DNA from: Marthasterias glacialis
Lineage: Eukaryota; Echinodermata; Asteroidea; Forcipulatida; Asteriidae
Direction of reading: 5' to 3'
Length of the DNA stretch: 64,000 nucleotides
Assembly (NCBI GenBank): GCA_911728455.2
Contig: OU452221.1
Coordinates: forward strand, 2,694,290-2,758,289
Shown: positions 24,101 to 39,100 of the stretch, piece by piece
How the letters are laid out: each line of letters begins with the position of its first letter
How positions within the stretch are numbered: the first letter of the stretch is position 1
Made by a program: the position numbers and the translations under genes
Notes under the pieces: generated by a model
What the model was told of the DNA's origin: nothing
Seen by the model: the letters and a program-made list of their open reading frames with translations, nothing else
Database searches by the model: none

Positions 24101-27100
24101 TAATAACTGACAGACTAGTGGAAAAAAGGGTCACACTGGCTATTCACTAAAGTTAAGGGCAAACCTGCCGATGGAGGTTATTTCAAATTGGGTAAAAGTT
24201 AATCTGAATATCAGATTTTGAAGTGAAAGTGCATATTTTTCGACAGAGAAGAAAGTAGAAGAAAGTTTAAGTGATGAGACAAGGAAAGAAGGTTCAATTT
24301 CAATGTTTGAAAAATATCGAAAGAGTCAAAGGTTCCTGCAAGGATACGAGAGAAATCACTTTATCCTTTAGACAATTGTATCCTATCTGAAACCACAACT
24401 GAAAATACACTTGGCTACTAATATGATCACATTCTATTAAGCACATCAACAAAATGCTGTGTCGTGTAACTATATATGTTTTCGCAACCTGTAAGAACTA
24501 TCAACACGTTTACATGATGCTTTCCATGTGATGGAAACAAATGATTATGCTCTTCTTTTTTAAAATCAATCAAAAGTACAGAAGTGGAGTTTCGAGTTTC
24601 TGTAACCAAATACAAACAAGAAACTTTCATTAGTGTGAAGCGTTCTACCATCTGTGCAGGTTGCACATATGGCTATCTCAGATTTCTGTCGACTACAAAT
24701 GGTGCGGCCCTCTTGTTTTCCTCCCACACAAATCGATGGAACCAAACCGAGGCAGTAAGGGGAAAATAGTCTGGTGCTTTTAAGGTTTGGACAGATTCTG
24801 AATTCTTGACTGCTTTTGTATAAACAACATTATGACAATATCAACATGCAAAATGGTCAATAGCGTTTTTAACAGAAAAATTTACCACTGTTCAATTCAT
24901 TGAACTCTTCAAAAGTATGACAAAGGTTTGCAAAAGGAAAAAAAAATAGCGTGGAAAAGGCAAACGAACAAACAAATATAAATAAACAATTCTAGAACAT
25001 AACCCATGAGCTTAGGTGAGCAACTCAGCATACATGTAGGTAAAGAAAAGGGGAATTTAGCTCTGAACAAAATTCTGACTCAAAGAAACAAAGTTGAAAG
25101 AAACTAAGAAATATGGTATTCTTTCGAGATCTTGACCTTGGGTGTTCTTCCTTGGTTTGACCACAGTGGCTATGGGTCTTTCTCTTTTGTTTGACTAAAA
25201 TATCACATTTTTTAGCATTGCATATGAGTAGATAGCGTGTATGTGGTTAAGGCTGGATGTCATATACGACATACCTTGTTAGCAATGGGCACCAGCCACA
25301 GTGCGGGTCGCCAACATTCCCGCCAGCTGACAGGCATTCTTCACAGGTTGTCATTGTCTCGCAAGTCTGTATCGGGACCTTGCTGATCTGTACACATTAA
25401 AAGAGAACACTGTTACATTTAATTCATTCTCAACTTGGAAAATTCTCCCCACAAAGCCTTAAGGGGAACCTTACAAAATTAGATCAAAAAAACATTTTAA
25501 GACCCCCGGATATTATAGATTGATGAATGATGGATACAAAGAATATAGTCATTCTGAAGCTTTTACTTTATGAAAAAAAAAATGAATGTAACGCTCAGCA
25601 GTCTACTATTTTAAGAACGCTAATGCGAAGCACGTACAGCTGATGACAATTTTCAACTTGTAGTTGATGTCTCTCACAGGACTGCTGCCCTAATAAAAAA
25701 ACATGATAAATTAATAGACCGATCCATTAAGTCTAACCCACCGCACACTTGAGTAACAGCATATGAAGATGTTGACCTATAGAGCAAGCACCAGCCTCCA
25801 GTGACTTTCCAAAGCTTTGCAGCATGCTTTAGTAATGTTTGTACTCCCAAGTTTTGGATGCCATTGAAATTGTACCTTTAAATTATTTGAAAAAGTGCCG
25901 TCTGGATGCTCATTTTGTGTGAGCAGGTCGCGCGTATCACCTTAACCCACTCTTAAAAATAGAATCTAATTTCACAAATGCGTTCCGTTCTCTAATCAGG
26001 CATTGATCACACCATGTAGCCTGATCAATCACTTGGTTTCAATCAGCACCTATCGAGTCTTTCATCAACGAGCATGCTGGATTACCCAGGTTTCCCCGGT
26101 CCCCCGCAGGTGAGATGATAATCTCGCCGCAATCTGTGCTGATACAGATCAAAGCTTTGCTCGGGTGATACTTCTAATGAATTTGGCCGGTGGTACGGTT
26201 TGGAAACTGTTACTGAAATGCCTGTTTCATTTTTCACCTGGGAGGGACGTGTCCTACATCATACATGATCCATGTACAAGTACACTTCTGTAAGTGTAAC
26301 TTACAGAAAGGCATACTTCTTGAGCCTTATTCACTTGGCTTTGGATAAATCAAATTTTTGATGAATCTGCCCCAGGGTCAAGTTTAGCCATTCTTTTGGG
26401 TATTATACTACTGATTAATATGGGGGGAAGTTTGCACGTACTTTGCATAATCCAAGATCAAAAATTAAACAACTTCAACCTCTGTCAAGACCTGTATCAT
26501 TAAAGAAAATCTAGGTAAGACCACAGGCATTGAAGCTCAAACTTTCACATGACCGGAACTGTCTTTTTTACAAGACCTAAACAAAAAAATCTTTTGATTT
26601 AATATTTGCTGAACTCTTAGGAGGAAATTCAGAATAAAGAGCTTTATTCAATGTTCAAAAGTACATGTTTTGAAAAAAATACTAGACCGAAGGACTTGTT
26701 CAGATGTGGGTGTCCCAGCCAAGTGCCTAAATGACTGGACTCTGGCTAGAGGTCCAGTGAGTATTTCAGACACTGCATGTCTATCTACATGTACCATGTC
26801 GCCATCTGTCAGAAAATCGTGTTTCGATCCAAAGTGATTTTTCTTACCGAGCATATAAAGTATTATTAAATATTTTAAAACGTTAACACTCAACAGAATT
26901 TTGCTTTCTGTTTTCTCAAAGACACTACTCAGAACTCTTTTCGGGTGAAAATGTCATCGTGGGTTCGGTTGACGAGTTGAAGATGTTTCATGGAAACTAG
27001 AGAACCCTAATGACTCATTCCAAAAATACAATGATGTACTATCCCTTAAACTGACTAAACCCCTACCATCATCATCATCGGTCAAGTCCTGAATGCCTCA

Positions 27101-30100
27101 AGACACTTGCCCTCCTCTGAATTCCATTAGGTTAAGAAATGCCCTCCTCCACAAGAGAACGCAGTGCTTTCACTGCATTATTTAAGTACAGCATGCATAT
27201 CTTTGCTTTTGAGTACCCATCTGAGAGATGCTACGTGTAAGGACTATAGACACATAATCTTCACACTGACTTACAATATATTCAAATGTACTTTGGAATA
27301 TGTATCACTAATAAGAATTCAGTGTTTTCCAAAGTACATAGACATATAATACAAAATAAAAACAGATATTTGTTCAAAATCAAACTCTGTTTTTCAATAC
27401 AGAACTCTTTATCATGCTTTGCTGCCATCATTTCTTAGTTTGCACATAAATAAGTAACATAACGTAACATTTCTCAATAACCGAACATACAAGGTATAGG
27501 CCTACATGTACATACCATCAAGTTAAAGAATTGATACAAAGAATTAATACACAGATACAATCTTGCTGTACAAAATGATCTTTTTGTACATCAGTCAGTG
27601 TGTATGGAAAGAAAGAAGCACAATGCTTTTGAGTTTTTCTGAACTGGACAGACAAAAACATTGAACAATGGACAGATCAAACCACACCATGTGTATGTTT
27701 GTGTTAAACACACAACAGAATAAAACGCCCTCATTTTTTTTTTAGAGTAAATGCCAGAATACAATCTTGTACATTTTGTTGATTGTTTTTTCCTCCAAAT
27801 GAGGAAGATCTACTTGGATGTTATATAAAACAAATAATGAATGTTTTGCATTTGTGCCATGGAGAGTATATTTCCAAGAGTTGAAAAGTGGAATGTTCAG
27901 ATCAACTCGGCTTCGCCTCCGAAGCCTCGTAGAATGGAACATTCCATCTTTCAATTTATGAAAATATTCTCACCATTGCACTCATAAACATTCAATATTT
28001 GTATAACAATCAACCCAGATGTTATAATTTTCTTTTAAATGTATTCATAGTGAAATAGACAGCTTTAAATTCATGTTAAGAATGTTCAAATATCCAATTC
28101 CAGGTTGTCTAACTATGTTCCCTAAATGTATTAAAACTAAGAATATTGTATTTTTTTTTTTTTTTAAGCATACAATATTTAAAAAATGGGGCCATAATAT
28201 AACCCCTTCCAGCCTCAGTTTGGTTGCATTGGCTTTGAATAGCAGAATGAGAAGACAGCAGTACCATGATGAAGTCTAGTGCATGCACCAGGTTCAAGTT
28301 CTGTTGTTCACAGAGTGTGGGTTCGAAACCCGACCCAGCTACCTTAATTCTCGACACTCTCTTTTTCTAGATCCGTTTGGTAGCCCTCACCTCAAGTGGT
28401 TTGTTATGACTTGTGATGGGGGACTTCCATAAAAAAAAAGTATATTAAAAAAACTTTATCATAATTGCTTTGTCCTTTGGATGGGATGTAAAGATGTAGG
28501 TACTACGATGGGAGCACACAAAAAAGAGCCAAGAACACGTATCGTGGAAGAGTAGGGGTTTACCTCGTTGTTTCTGGTTCATTGCAAGCACCCTTATCTA
28601 CAGGGTTCCTCAGGCTTCCAAGTCACAGTGATTAAGTTCACTTGTGAGGCATCCTTGATTTCATTACCAGAAATCAATAATAATTATTATAAAAAAGGTC
28701 TCTCAGATAGTCCCCTTCAATGCACCTGATGAAGTAGTTCTTGCTACAAAAGCACAAACAGGTTTATGTGTTTTAGTTAGTCTAAAGGCCAGTTTTTAGT
28801 CGGTCGTGCGATGATAAAAACGTTGATGATCGCCAGCATCTTCAGGGACTAGTCACTGATGCCACAGCATTAACTACAAACTGCTTTTTGTGATCGCACA
28901 ACAATTTTTCAGTTGTGCAACCATCGCGCGACTGACTATAATCCGGCCTTTAAAGTGCTACCACTACCATTTCTTAGTCTCTGTATAATCATACATAACA
29001 ATAAACACAGTAGAAAATGAGAGTTGAAACAGGAGTATAAATTTCAATTTGCCTTTCACCGATGTGTGTAAGCACTGTATACTCAGCGCTTTCGAGTCCT
29101 GTGGAAAAAAATCCACAGGCAACTCGGGTGGGATTCGAACCCACGACTCCCGCATGACTAGAGCAGATGTCTTAACCACTAGACCACCGAGCACGCCCGG
29201 TGATGAGGGGCCAGTTCGAATCCAGTTCGAGTTGGGATGAAACAGGAGCATAAATATAGATGGATAAAACAGAGATGAGAACCAGGGAAGGAAGGGTTAC
29301 TACAAGGTAAACGCCTCAGACGAAAAATGGAAATGTCACAATATAGATCAGTAATCAGACTGTCAACATAATATACAGTCAGAAATTAAACTAGGCAAGC
29401 GAAAGATTGAGATGCTTGAGCTAATCAAACAAGGTTTACGGCCCTTGAGCAAACCAAACAAATCTGAGTTGTACTGAAAACTCTCCTGGGAGCAGAAGGT
29501 TAAAGGTCTTGTCTTGTCACATTGTTTGTTTTCAAGCTTCAAACTTTCCTATTCTTAATGAGTTTACAGGCCTTCGACCTAAGAGGGAAAAAAAAGAACA
29601 TCTACAGAGTCTCAGTTTAGAAACTCAAATCTTTGTCCAGTTCTTCACTTTCATGTTGGAAACTTTGCTTGTTTCAACCTGGGTGACCGTCAAGGCCTTT
29701 CACCAAAACAGAAGGACTAAAGGAATCTTAGCACTGTAAGAATTTATAGCTTTGGCTAGTTCACTGTTTCTGCCGAAAGCCCAGCCATACCCCCAAGTTA
29801 CTCACTCTATAAATACAGCCTGAAATGTTAAATCATATTCAAATGGAAATTGATGGGGTGGAAGAAGTTTATAAAGGGAAGATGAAAATACGGTTATTGA
29901 GAAATTATCAAATTAAAAAGGTCATTAGCCATCTGTACAATTGTTGACGCCTACTTCAAAGAGTATCAATCACTGGCAGAAATTATATCATCTGAAATTA
30001 CTTTGTGTTTTAAAGGAAAAACACAAAATTTGTATTTATTTATCTATTCTTTTTACACTGGATCACAAAAAACTTTGTTGCTGTGAGGGGTAAAAAGGAT

Positions 30101-33100
30101 ACTCATCCTTTTTTTAATCTGGAAACAGAACTAATTACCGAAATATAATGAATGAGATGAAATTTCATACATTATGTGACCCTATTCTTGATAGAAAGAA
30201 GCTGTAAATGCTGTCTCTTTAATAACATTGGTGAATATGGAACAGATGGCAAACACCTTTCACGCTTTGTGAGGCAAAACTAGCCACTACTGAGAGACAT
30301 ATGTTGAGAATTATTCAAACGCTAACCCAAGCGTGAAGTCAAATAAGAAACAAATGGAGATCAATTAAATTTGTTTCCTCCCTTCCCGCAGAAAATATTT
30401 CGTGCAGTGGCATGCATCACTGCCGAGTTGGGATGTTTTCTACGAAATTAGTAAATGGACAAAGTGATAAGTAACGATGTTAATTATTTGTAGCCCCCCC
30501 AAGGTGGTTGATATGATCACCCCCTGGAAAGCGTGCTCATTTAAATCGTTCTAAAACTGTATCAACTCGCCAGGGAGAACGTAGGCCCAGCTGTTTGTTA
30601 AGTCCATATCACCTATCTACATATCTATATCTAAACACCAATCGTTTGATCAAGAACTGCACTTAGCAAGTTTTGAGTTTTATACTCCGAGGAAGAGTGG
30701 AGCAATTAATGGTTTTAGAACAAAGGTGTCATAATAATTTCAGCAAAGACAAATGGCCAAATGGTTTAGAAAGCACATACCACTCATCTATTAAAGCACT
30801 AATCGTTTGATCAATAACTGCAGTTAGTAAGTGAAGTCTTGATACTCACAGGACGAGTTTTATGCAGATGTGACTAAATGATTTCAGCAAAAACAACTGC
30901 CAAAAATGGTTTGGAAAGCACACACCAGCAATCTATCAAACCACTTATCATTTGATCATTAAGAAGTCTTGAGTTTTTATACTCCAAGGAAGAGTGAAAC
31001 AATTAATGGTTAATATAGAACATGAATTGCTTTATACATTGTAATTTCAGCATTAAAAGGCCCAAATGTTTTAGAAGGCACATCTCAACCATCTATCTAA
31101 CCTCTGTATAAATTTTTCAGATGGCAAATGGAAATTATTTTTTGGTTGGAAAAGGGTCTCACTAAGACTTTCAGAGATGTGCAATAAGGATTCAATCTTT
31201 TAATGTGATGACATAAGTTATATCATGGAGGTAGAATTCTACCTCCATGGGTAAATGAACATGTAGCCATCAAACACTTGAGTTGAAGAGAAAAGATTTT
31301 GTTTTCAATTACGAAAAGATATACTGAAGTTAAGTGGCAAACCCAAATCTTGAAATCAATTTTAAACACTGATTTTGTACATTTACAGAATAATAAATTG
31401 TTACCCTTTACCAAAAAGACAGGAAGTTGTAAACGATCAGTTTGTATTTAGCCAAATGCAACAAAACTCAGAGAGAAAATAATGAAACAGTGAAACTCTT
31501 ATGGTCCAAATAATAAATGTTTCTGGAGATATTGAAGCACAGTCGTATGAAACAGCACTCATAGGTTTCCCACATTAACAACTTTATCAAATACAAACTT
31601 ATCTATTGGTTTTTCAATTTAAAGTGTGTCCAGCAAATCTAATCCATTGTAACGTGAACATAATTACGATTACCTTTTATTTAACTAGGAGATAAAAACC
31701 AATGTTCCAGTGACAACTTATCTACATATTTACAAATGAGTACATGCGTAAGTTCTAAAAATAAACACAGCTAGGAGGTTCCAGAAAACAGTTCACACAA
31801 TTGTATTAGAGCTTAAACACACAATGGAACAATACTGTGGTAAATTTAAAAGCAACTCCTTATCTCAGGTATTTTTCCTGTGTTTATCCATAAAGCAAGT
31901 TACTTGCTCTATGGTTTATCTAACTCTGACACTGTTACATAACCTGATGTCCTTGGTCAATGAACATTTTTAAAATTCTTGCCCTGGGAACTTTTTGTGT
32001 CATAAGTACCTCTTGAGAGTGTCATTTTTATCATCATATAATTTCTTATTCTTCATAATGTAAGTTATTTTACTTTTATTTTGGAGGGGGGAGAAGGACA
32101 CTTAACATCATACAATACTTTGTACTCATTGATTTTGAAACCATGGGAAAATTAGCACAATACATTGTTAATAACTAGGGAACATTTAATGTTGAAGATT
32201 TAATGCATCAAAGTTAATCAAATTTTACTCAATATTTGGTCAATATTTAAAAAAAAAAAAAAAAAAGTTAAGTAGAAACAAATAACGATTCTATAGGTCT
32301 GCAAATTGCATCTTGGAAAGGGGCAAGGCCATTTTCATTTTTTTGCAAAAGGCACTTTTGTTGGCAAATCTTGAGGTCTGCTGGAATAATCTGAAAAGGA
32401 ACCTGGGGAAACGGAGGTCATGGCCTCCTGTGGCCTTCTGTCATTCCACGCCTGATTTATCGCAACTTTCAAAATCCCTATCCCATTCACTCCCAACACA
32501 AAAAAGTCCAATATCAAGAACACAGACTAAATAATTTCATAGAAAGCATTAATGTCTTTCCCATACACACATCCCAAATATCAATTAATTATCTCCCAAT
32601 ATCAATAACTTGGGTATCAGCACACCAGCACTGGACACTGTGTGGACAGGTCCTTCTTAGCGTCAATGCTTCCAACAGGTGTCACGTATAATGGACGAAA
32701 TACCAGAGTTGGGTATTGGGTAACAAATTTCATATGGGTGGGAAATACATTTTATGGTTATGGGACCAGAATAATGGTGGTATTCCCATGGACTGGGATT
32801 TCAAGGGCATTGGCCGCCAGGCGGCATTGTTTGGGAACTGGGGTCGATTTCACAAAACTCTTCCTAACTTAGGACACGTCCTAGGCAATGCTAAGAGATA
32901 GGACTAGTCCTAAGTTACTCGTCCTAACTTAGGACTAGTTCTATCTCTTAGCATTGCCTAGGACATGTTCTAAGTTAGGAAGAGTTTTGTGAAATCGGCC
33001 CCTGGTCTGTTATTATTTTGTTATCAGTTCAAGAAATACCCAGATGATTAGTAAGAGATGTTGCAACACAATTGCCAGTAAAGCCTATTTGTAAACATTG

Positions 33101-36100
33101 TTTTGATTATTGCCCAGTGGTGTTTCCAAGACTTTTGAAATTCTTTCTTTAATTCCTGACAGGTATATCCTGATGCTCTCCTGGGTTTCGTTTCATTTAT
33201 TAATTTCACAGTTAAGGATATGAAAGTCCAATGATAAAAACAGTAAAAGAAACATAAACAAACCAAAGGTTTAGAAAAGGTAGCACCCTTTAAGGATTTT
33301 AAAATAATAATAATAATAAACTTGATAACTATCAGGTTGATCTTCTGATGCAACATTTCAGGGACTTGACATTTAGGGCATTGAAAATATAGGAAATGGC
33401 AGTGAAACACCATATACATATTTTACAGTTCCACCATGCAATGACTAGGTATATAATCCCATACCTATACACTGTACATTACATACATGTAATGCAGAAG
33501 CTAAAAAAAACAAAAAACCAGGCATTTCTGGGTTTAATTGCTCATCAAATAGATGAGAATAAGATCTTTCAATTAACACCTACATGTAATTAGGCCCTAC
33601 ATGTAGGGCCAATAATCTATGTATTTATCAACAACGTGTATCACAATCACATTACATTGATAACTGATATCGAGGCTGATGTTTTGATTTGTCTGGTAAA
33701 CTGACTGTAAATGCTTCCATTCTTTGCACAAATCAAGATATATGTAATAAAACCAACCGGTGAAAATGTCAGCTCATTTCTTGGTTTCGTTTGTGAGAAA
33801 ACGGTATAAATGCATTGAGCATTTTTGTACTTATTCCTATAGGTAGAGTTTATGTCTCACTGAAATGAAAACTAATTTTGGATCTTATTTCATTTATCAT
33901 TAAAAAATCACACTTCAGGCAAAATTAAGATATTTCAAGGAAAGCTTTCTACCATCAAAAGCTTTATAAGCTTTATACCATGTGAGGTATATGTAAATCT
34001 GTGAACATTTATGTTTTTCTTCTTACCAATGTTGAGCTGGGGCTTTAATTTGAATGCCATGTCACTATTTCTAAGAAGTGCTTGATTTTGGCATGCTTAT
34101 GGGACGTTACAATTTGACCTAACTTGTCAACCTTGTTTCTACAGTTAGCAATACTCAACTTCAGGGACTTAATATCTCTACACAATTTGAACTTTGCAGT
34201 ACCTCACATTTCACTGTATGCAAAAAAAGGTTGGTTAACTAGTCCATTTTTATAAGGCGGTAGATTTACATACATATGTATTGCTACTGCACTAAAATTG
34301 AATTTATGGTCCAGAACAAAAAATCATTGCCGGAAGTTGAGATGTGCTGGATTTTGAGAGTAGAAGTATATTGAAACAAATTACAAAGTTGGGAAATACA
34401 TCTGTTCAATTACATTTACACATTCCATATGCATTGATAACCAAAATTCTTTTAAAAGAATGTTATTGTTCAAAACTTTGAACTTTCACTGTAGCTGACT
34501 GATTGCCCTCCCCCCCCCCCCCCACTTACCAGAAAGTAACAACAAGTCAGCAAACCATATATCTCTGGCAATCCCAAACAATGATTATTGATCATTCTAT
34601 GACCTACATGTCATGACTAATTGATCCCTACGACCTCATCAAACCATGGTGATTTTCCCACCTTCCCTGTGACCTCATTAAGGTAAAGAGTTTCCCATCA
34701 TTTGACCGCCTACCAGACACAATACACACTTCACTGTGCACAGTACATGTACCCAGAACTGTGAACCTGTTTCCCCCCTCTGTTAACGGTCTTTATCAAC
34801 CGGTGTTCCGCACCACTGGGATTCCTCAATACTCCCTCCCCTAGGTTTCCATTATTGTCCCTCCATTGATCCCCCATACCAGAGAGTGCAAACGATTTTC
34901 TTTATCCCCTCTTTTTTATATTAATGATGTTGAAGAAAAGGATTTAGCAATGGTGGCACTTATAGCTATGAGTCATCATGGGAATTGAAAAGGGTTTTTT
35001 TTTCTCTAAAGGTGGAAAAGTGGGCACTGAAAGGCAGAAAGTTACTGAATTATTGTCGAGTGTTATCAAACTGACTGAAGTGTTATAGTACAATACCACT
35101 TGGGTTGTTATTCCAAAGGGTGCGCATTTTTTATTCAGTAGCTACAAACTGTTTTTGTTAATTGAATAGCTAAAGTAAACTCCCATACCTAAGTACCATG
35201 TTTACTTCATTACATAATCATCCCAATGACTAATTAGGTATAAATTATTGTGGGTATTCTCCTCCCAGATGCCCAACCGTAGAATAGAAATGACCAAAAT
35301 ACATGATTATCTTAAAGGGGCTGTGTCGTCATGATTATAGCAGTAAATTGAATAAACCCAGTTACAACCAGCGCGTGCGTCACATCCACAGTTCGACAAA
35401 GATGGCACCCTTTGTGATTTGACCGCAAGTGCACGCATGTGCAGTATCTGGGTGAGAGTTCATCTTTCCATGCACAGCCACAGACCTGCTATTATCATGA
35501 CGACACAGCCCCTTTAATTCTTTTCAGTGGGTTAAAGCGTATCCCCAAACTGCGCAAATTCTTGGACTTGTCCCTAAAACACGTTTTTTGAAAGCCGTTA
35601 AAGAAGCTGCAAAGCCTTTTTAAGTATTTTTTAATGAAATACTGCATGGTACAAATAATCATGTGGGAAATTTTTTAAAACATTCCTGTACAATCAAGTT
35701 CATTATGCAGGTCCGTTACTTCATGGAGGCAATGAAGGTAGTCACCTCCATGCCCCTGGTCACTGCCTTGGTGCCCCTTGATACAGCATGCTACAGTAGA
35801 AATTTAAGTTTCCCTCATCGAGGTGTATTTTACTAAAGAAAACACTGACATGCCCTTGCAGGTATGAAGTACCAGGCCCGATTATGTTCTGTACAGTACA
35901 TGTACGAAGGACTTAAATATATCTCTGTGGTCAGTGTAAACACTGCATCTTATCCTTGGATTTATCCTCTGTGCATAAGTTTACAATTCCCTTAAAAATG
36001 AACACAAATGTACCATATAGAGTCTAGTCCTTGGTCTACGAGTGTGCACTAATGACCAAATCTGAAAACAGCACAGGAAAGTTCAGACACATTCATGCCT

Positions 36101-39100
36101 ATTCAGACCTTAAACTTCGCTCTTGAAGGGGCACAGCAATTTGCCTCGGGTAAGGGGCACTTCTACGAGGAAAATGTAAATTTGTATTGGAACTTTGCAA
36201 AGGGCACCACGGCAAAAGTACAGGGTACCACGGCAATTGCTGTGGGTGCTGTGGTTTAATTCGAGGCTTGCCTATTTCTAAATGTTTCCAAAATGTTCTC
36301 TTTCACAAAAATGCTGTGTATGTCAGGAACAAACACAAGACAACGCAATGCACATACAACTCTACATTCTACCCTGTATAGTTGCACATATGAACACTCC
36401 ATCTCTAGTCCCTTGCACATGTTACATGCAGGTTTTCTGAAAACGTTTGAGATATTCCACCATTCTGTTACACCATACGTGGACACAGTTGTACACTAGA
36501 GTTCAAGTACATCCAAACAGGTTTACAACTAATACATACGTGGTTATCTGAACAGCTTTACTGCATTATTTCTAGTTAGCATGATCAAGGCCACTTCCCT
36601 CAAAACTACCGGATTATAAATCTGGCAGGTTTTATCAATAATGCCGCACCTGATGCTGATAAAATTTGTTACTGAAGGGGAATGGCTAATGTAAATACTG
36701 GGCCTGTTGCAACAAAAACAAGTTCTTAAGGATGCTGCGATATGGCAAACACTCGTGTCTGCTCTGCTCTATTTCTCTCTGTACTAATCAATGAGCGAAA
36801 TGGCAGCAATATTTCATGCTAACAAGTTGATAGGTTCAATGTGATTAGTATAATAAAGTTTATTCAATGATTGTACTTTGTACAAAAATGAAAAGTCCAG
36901 AAAAAAATGAGCGAAAGTTTTCTCTTGGTCAAGAGGGAAACCCCCACACAACCAGGGTGTTACATCGTAGAGAATCGTACACTCTCTACATGTACATCAT
37001 CAAAAATGTGACACTAGAGGTTTGGACACACTAAGGGTTATGTCTTTCTTTCTACCCTTGATTTCTTTCAAGAAATTCTGAAGGAAGGAATATTCGTGAA
37101 AAAAATCCTGAAACAGGAATACTGATAAATCAAAGCCCTGCTTTATTATGCTGTGGCTAACTTTTCCAAATTCCCAGTCTTCAACGAAAAATAATTACAC
37201 AAAAAAGGCACCTGACTATTTTCTCTCCCAGCCTCGATTTGGATGCATTGATTTGAGTGATAGATAAAAAGATGGATGTACAAATAAATTTTGTAAGCAC
37301 TCTTTCAACTTGCTTAGCATGAAATCTTTTCTCCCATTCCAGATCCAAGTTAATAATACTGTTAAGCATAAAATATTGCTTAACGAATTTATACACTAAG
37401 CAAAAAACTTACTGGGACACTGGAGCACTAATGTAAAGCACATGCCTTTTTGGTGGGTTGTTCGTTTCAGCTAAACAGGATATTTCTATGCTAAGCAAGT
37501 TTAGTTGCTTAAAAGCTTGATGACATTGGGTACTGCTCGTAAATTAATCCAACAATGAATAAATCGATGCTAACACAAGTATTTGCTACATTACAGCGCC
37601 CTCATGAACTTGTCTGTGCATGTCATTGTGTAAATTTCTGATCATGGAATTTGACTCACCTTTCTCTCGGTCATGAAATAGACGTAATTCTTGTTCTTGT
37701 CGAACATCAACCCGTTCTGGACGACGGGGCTACCTTCTACGATGGGAAGCTCTTCATAAAGCTGGGCTTCAGTCAATGATTGAACACGCAGCTGGAGAAT
37801 ACCAAGGAAATTAATGACTTACTTTCTCATTTAGAAATATGGCTTTAATTATTAAAAATGTAACTGCTGATCAGGTGAGCTTGAGAAGTGAAGACACTGT
37901 AGTGTGCAAACCACAGACTGATCTAGAAGGGTTCTGTGTTTAACTACAAGCTACTGACCATTTTTTGTTACATATTCAGAAACATAAACAAAACAGTTCT
38001 TTGAATATTGCCTTTCAATTATTTAAGATTTTGAAGCACTGTATACTCAGTGCTTTACCACTCCTGTGGGGAAAAAATACACACACCTCTGGTGGGAATC
38101 CATTCCACAATTGTCCACATTCTAGAACACATGTCTAAGATGCTAGACCAAAGAGCTTGCCAGCTTGTCAGCTCAATTTAAATAATTAATAGAGGGTGAT
38201 GTTGTATTCTGAAACAGATCTTTGCACAACCTGACTATTGTCTATTTGTTTGTCAGTACATGTAAATGGCCAAGTGAATTTGGACTAATAAAAACAACAT
38301 CTTAATAGGTGTTAAATTTGTATAAGGGATAAAGATTATGTGTGTTTTACCCACACACTGAGATGTGGTAAGTACTGCACACTCAACACTTTCCAAAAAC
38401 CTGAACTTCTTTATAGTTTCTTCTTTCTCCACAATAATTACCTTAATTCTTCTTTTTCTCTACTTTCATTATCTTACCTTCTTCAAATGTCCTTGCTTAT
38501 CACCAAGTAGGAGCACTGTGGCATCAAAATGTGGCGTGACTGCAATGGCTGTGATGGCACTGCTGCTGGTATAGATCGGGCTTGCTTCAATTGGGATTTT
38601 CAGACCACCAAGAGGTGTGTTTGTATCTGACTGATGGCAGTAATTTAGACCATCTCTATCTATCAAGTCAATCTTCAGAATAAACATTAAGAAATACATG
38701 TAAGTGTGAAAGAAATTTGCTTACAGTTTGCACATAGAAGAATGAAACTGAATCAGAGAGCAATAAACTAAAAAAGAATCAAATTGAGTATGAGCTGAGA
38801 CTGTGAGCAAGTTTGAGCAAAAGAATGCTCTGTGATGTAACCCTATTCCAAGATACATGTATACAGTAGCAACTAGTCAGAGATATTAGAAAAGCACTTT
38901 TTTTCTTTTTATTTAAATGCAATTCACCCATCACAATGCCCAAAAGCAACTCGAGGTGTGGCCTTCTTTTTGAAGGGATAGAAACATGCTCAAATGCGCA
39001 GGGGAGATATAAATGCAAGTCTATTCACAGCACAGCTAAGAACAGGGAAGGGTAAATGAATCCGTTGCGAGAAAAACATACATGTAACTGCCTCTTCCCC

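Larger units (their letters stand above)
25388..37659 (-). other. Long plexin intron (Sema to PSI1), no coding sequence seen
   Basis: 12.3 kb between the last Sema exon and PSI1. It holds SINEs (28260-28690, 29044-29237), MITEs (28787-28953, 33695-34044, 35312-35517), a hairpin (32840-33003), a tandem repeat (30609-31108), poly-C near 34509 and otherwise unremarkable AT-rich DNA. No conserved-looking frame on either strand. Confidence 0.7.

Noticed and set aside
29115-29200. Possible tRNA gene on the minus strand (GCTCGGTGGTCTAGTGGTTA)
   Set aside because: A- and B-box-like motifs are clear, but the anticodon arm and acceptor stem do not pair well, a SINE body follows and target-site duplications flank the unit. 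Called as a SINE head.
33048-33419. 123-codon minus-strand frame in the long intron
   Set aside because: Contains an (ATT)n run and hydrophobic low-complexity sequence; no reverse-transcriptase or transposase motif.
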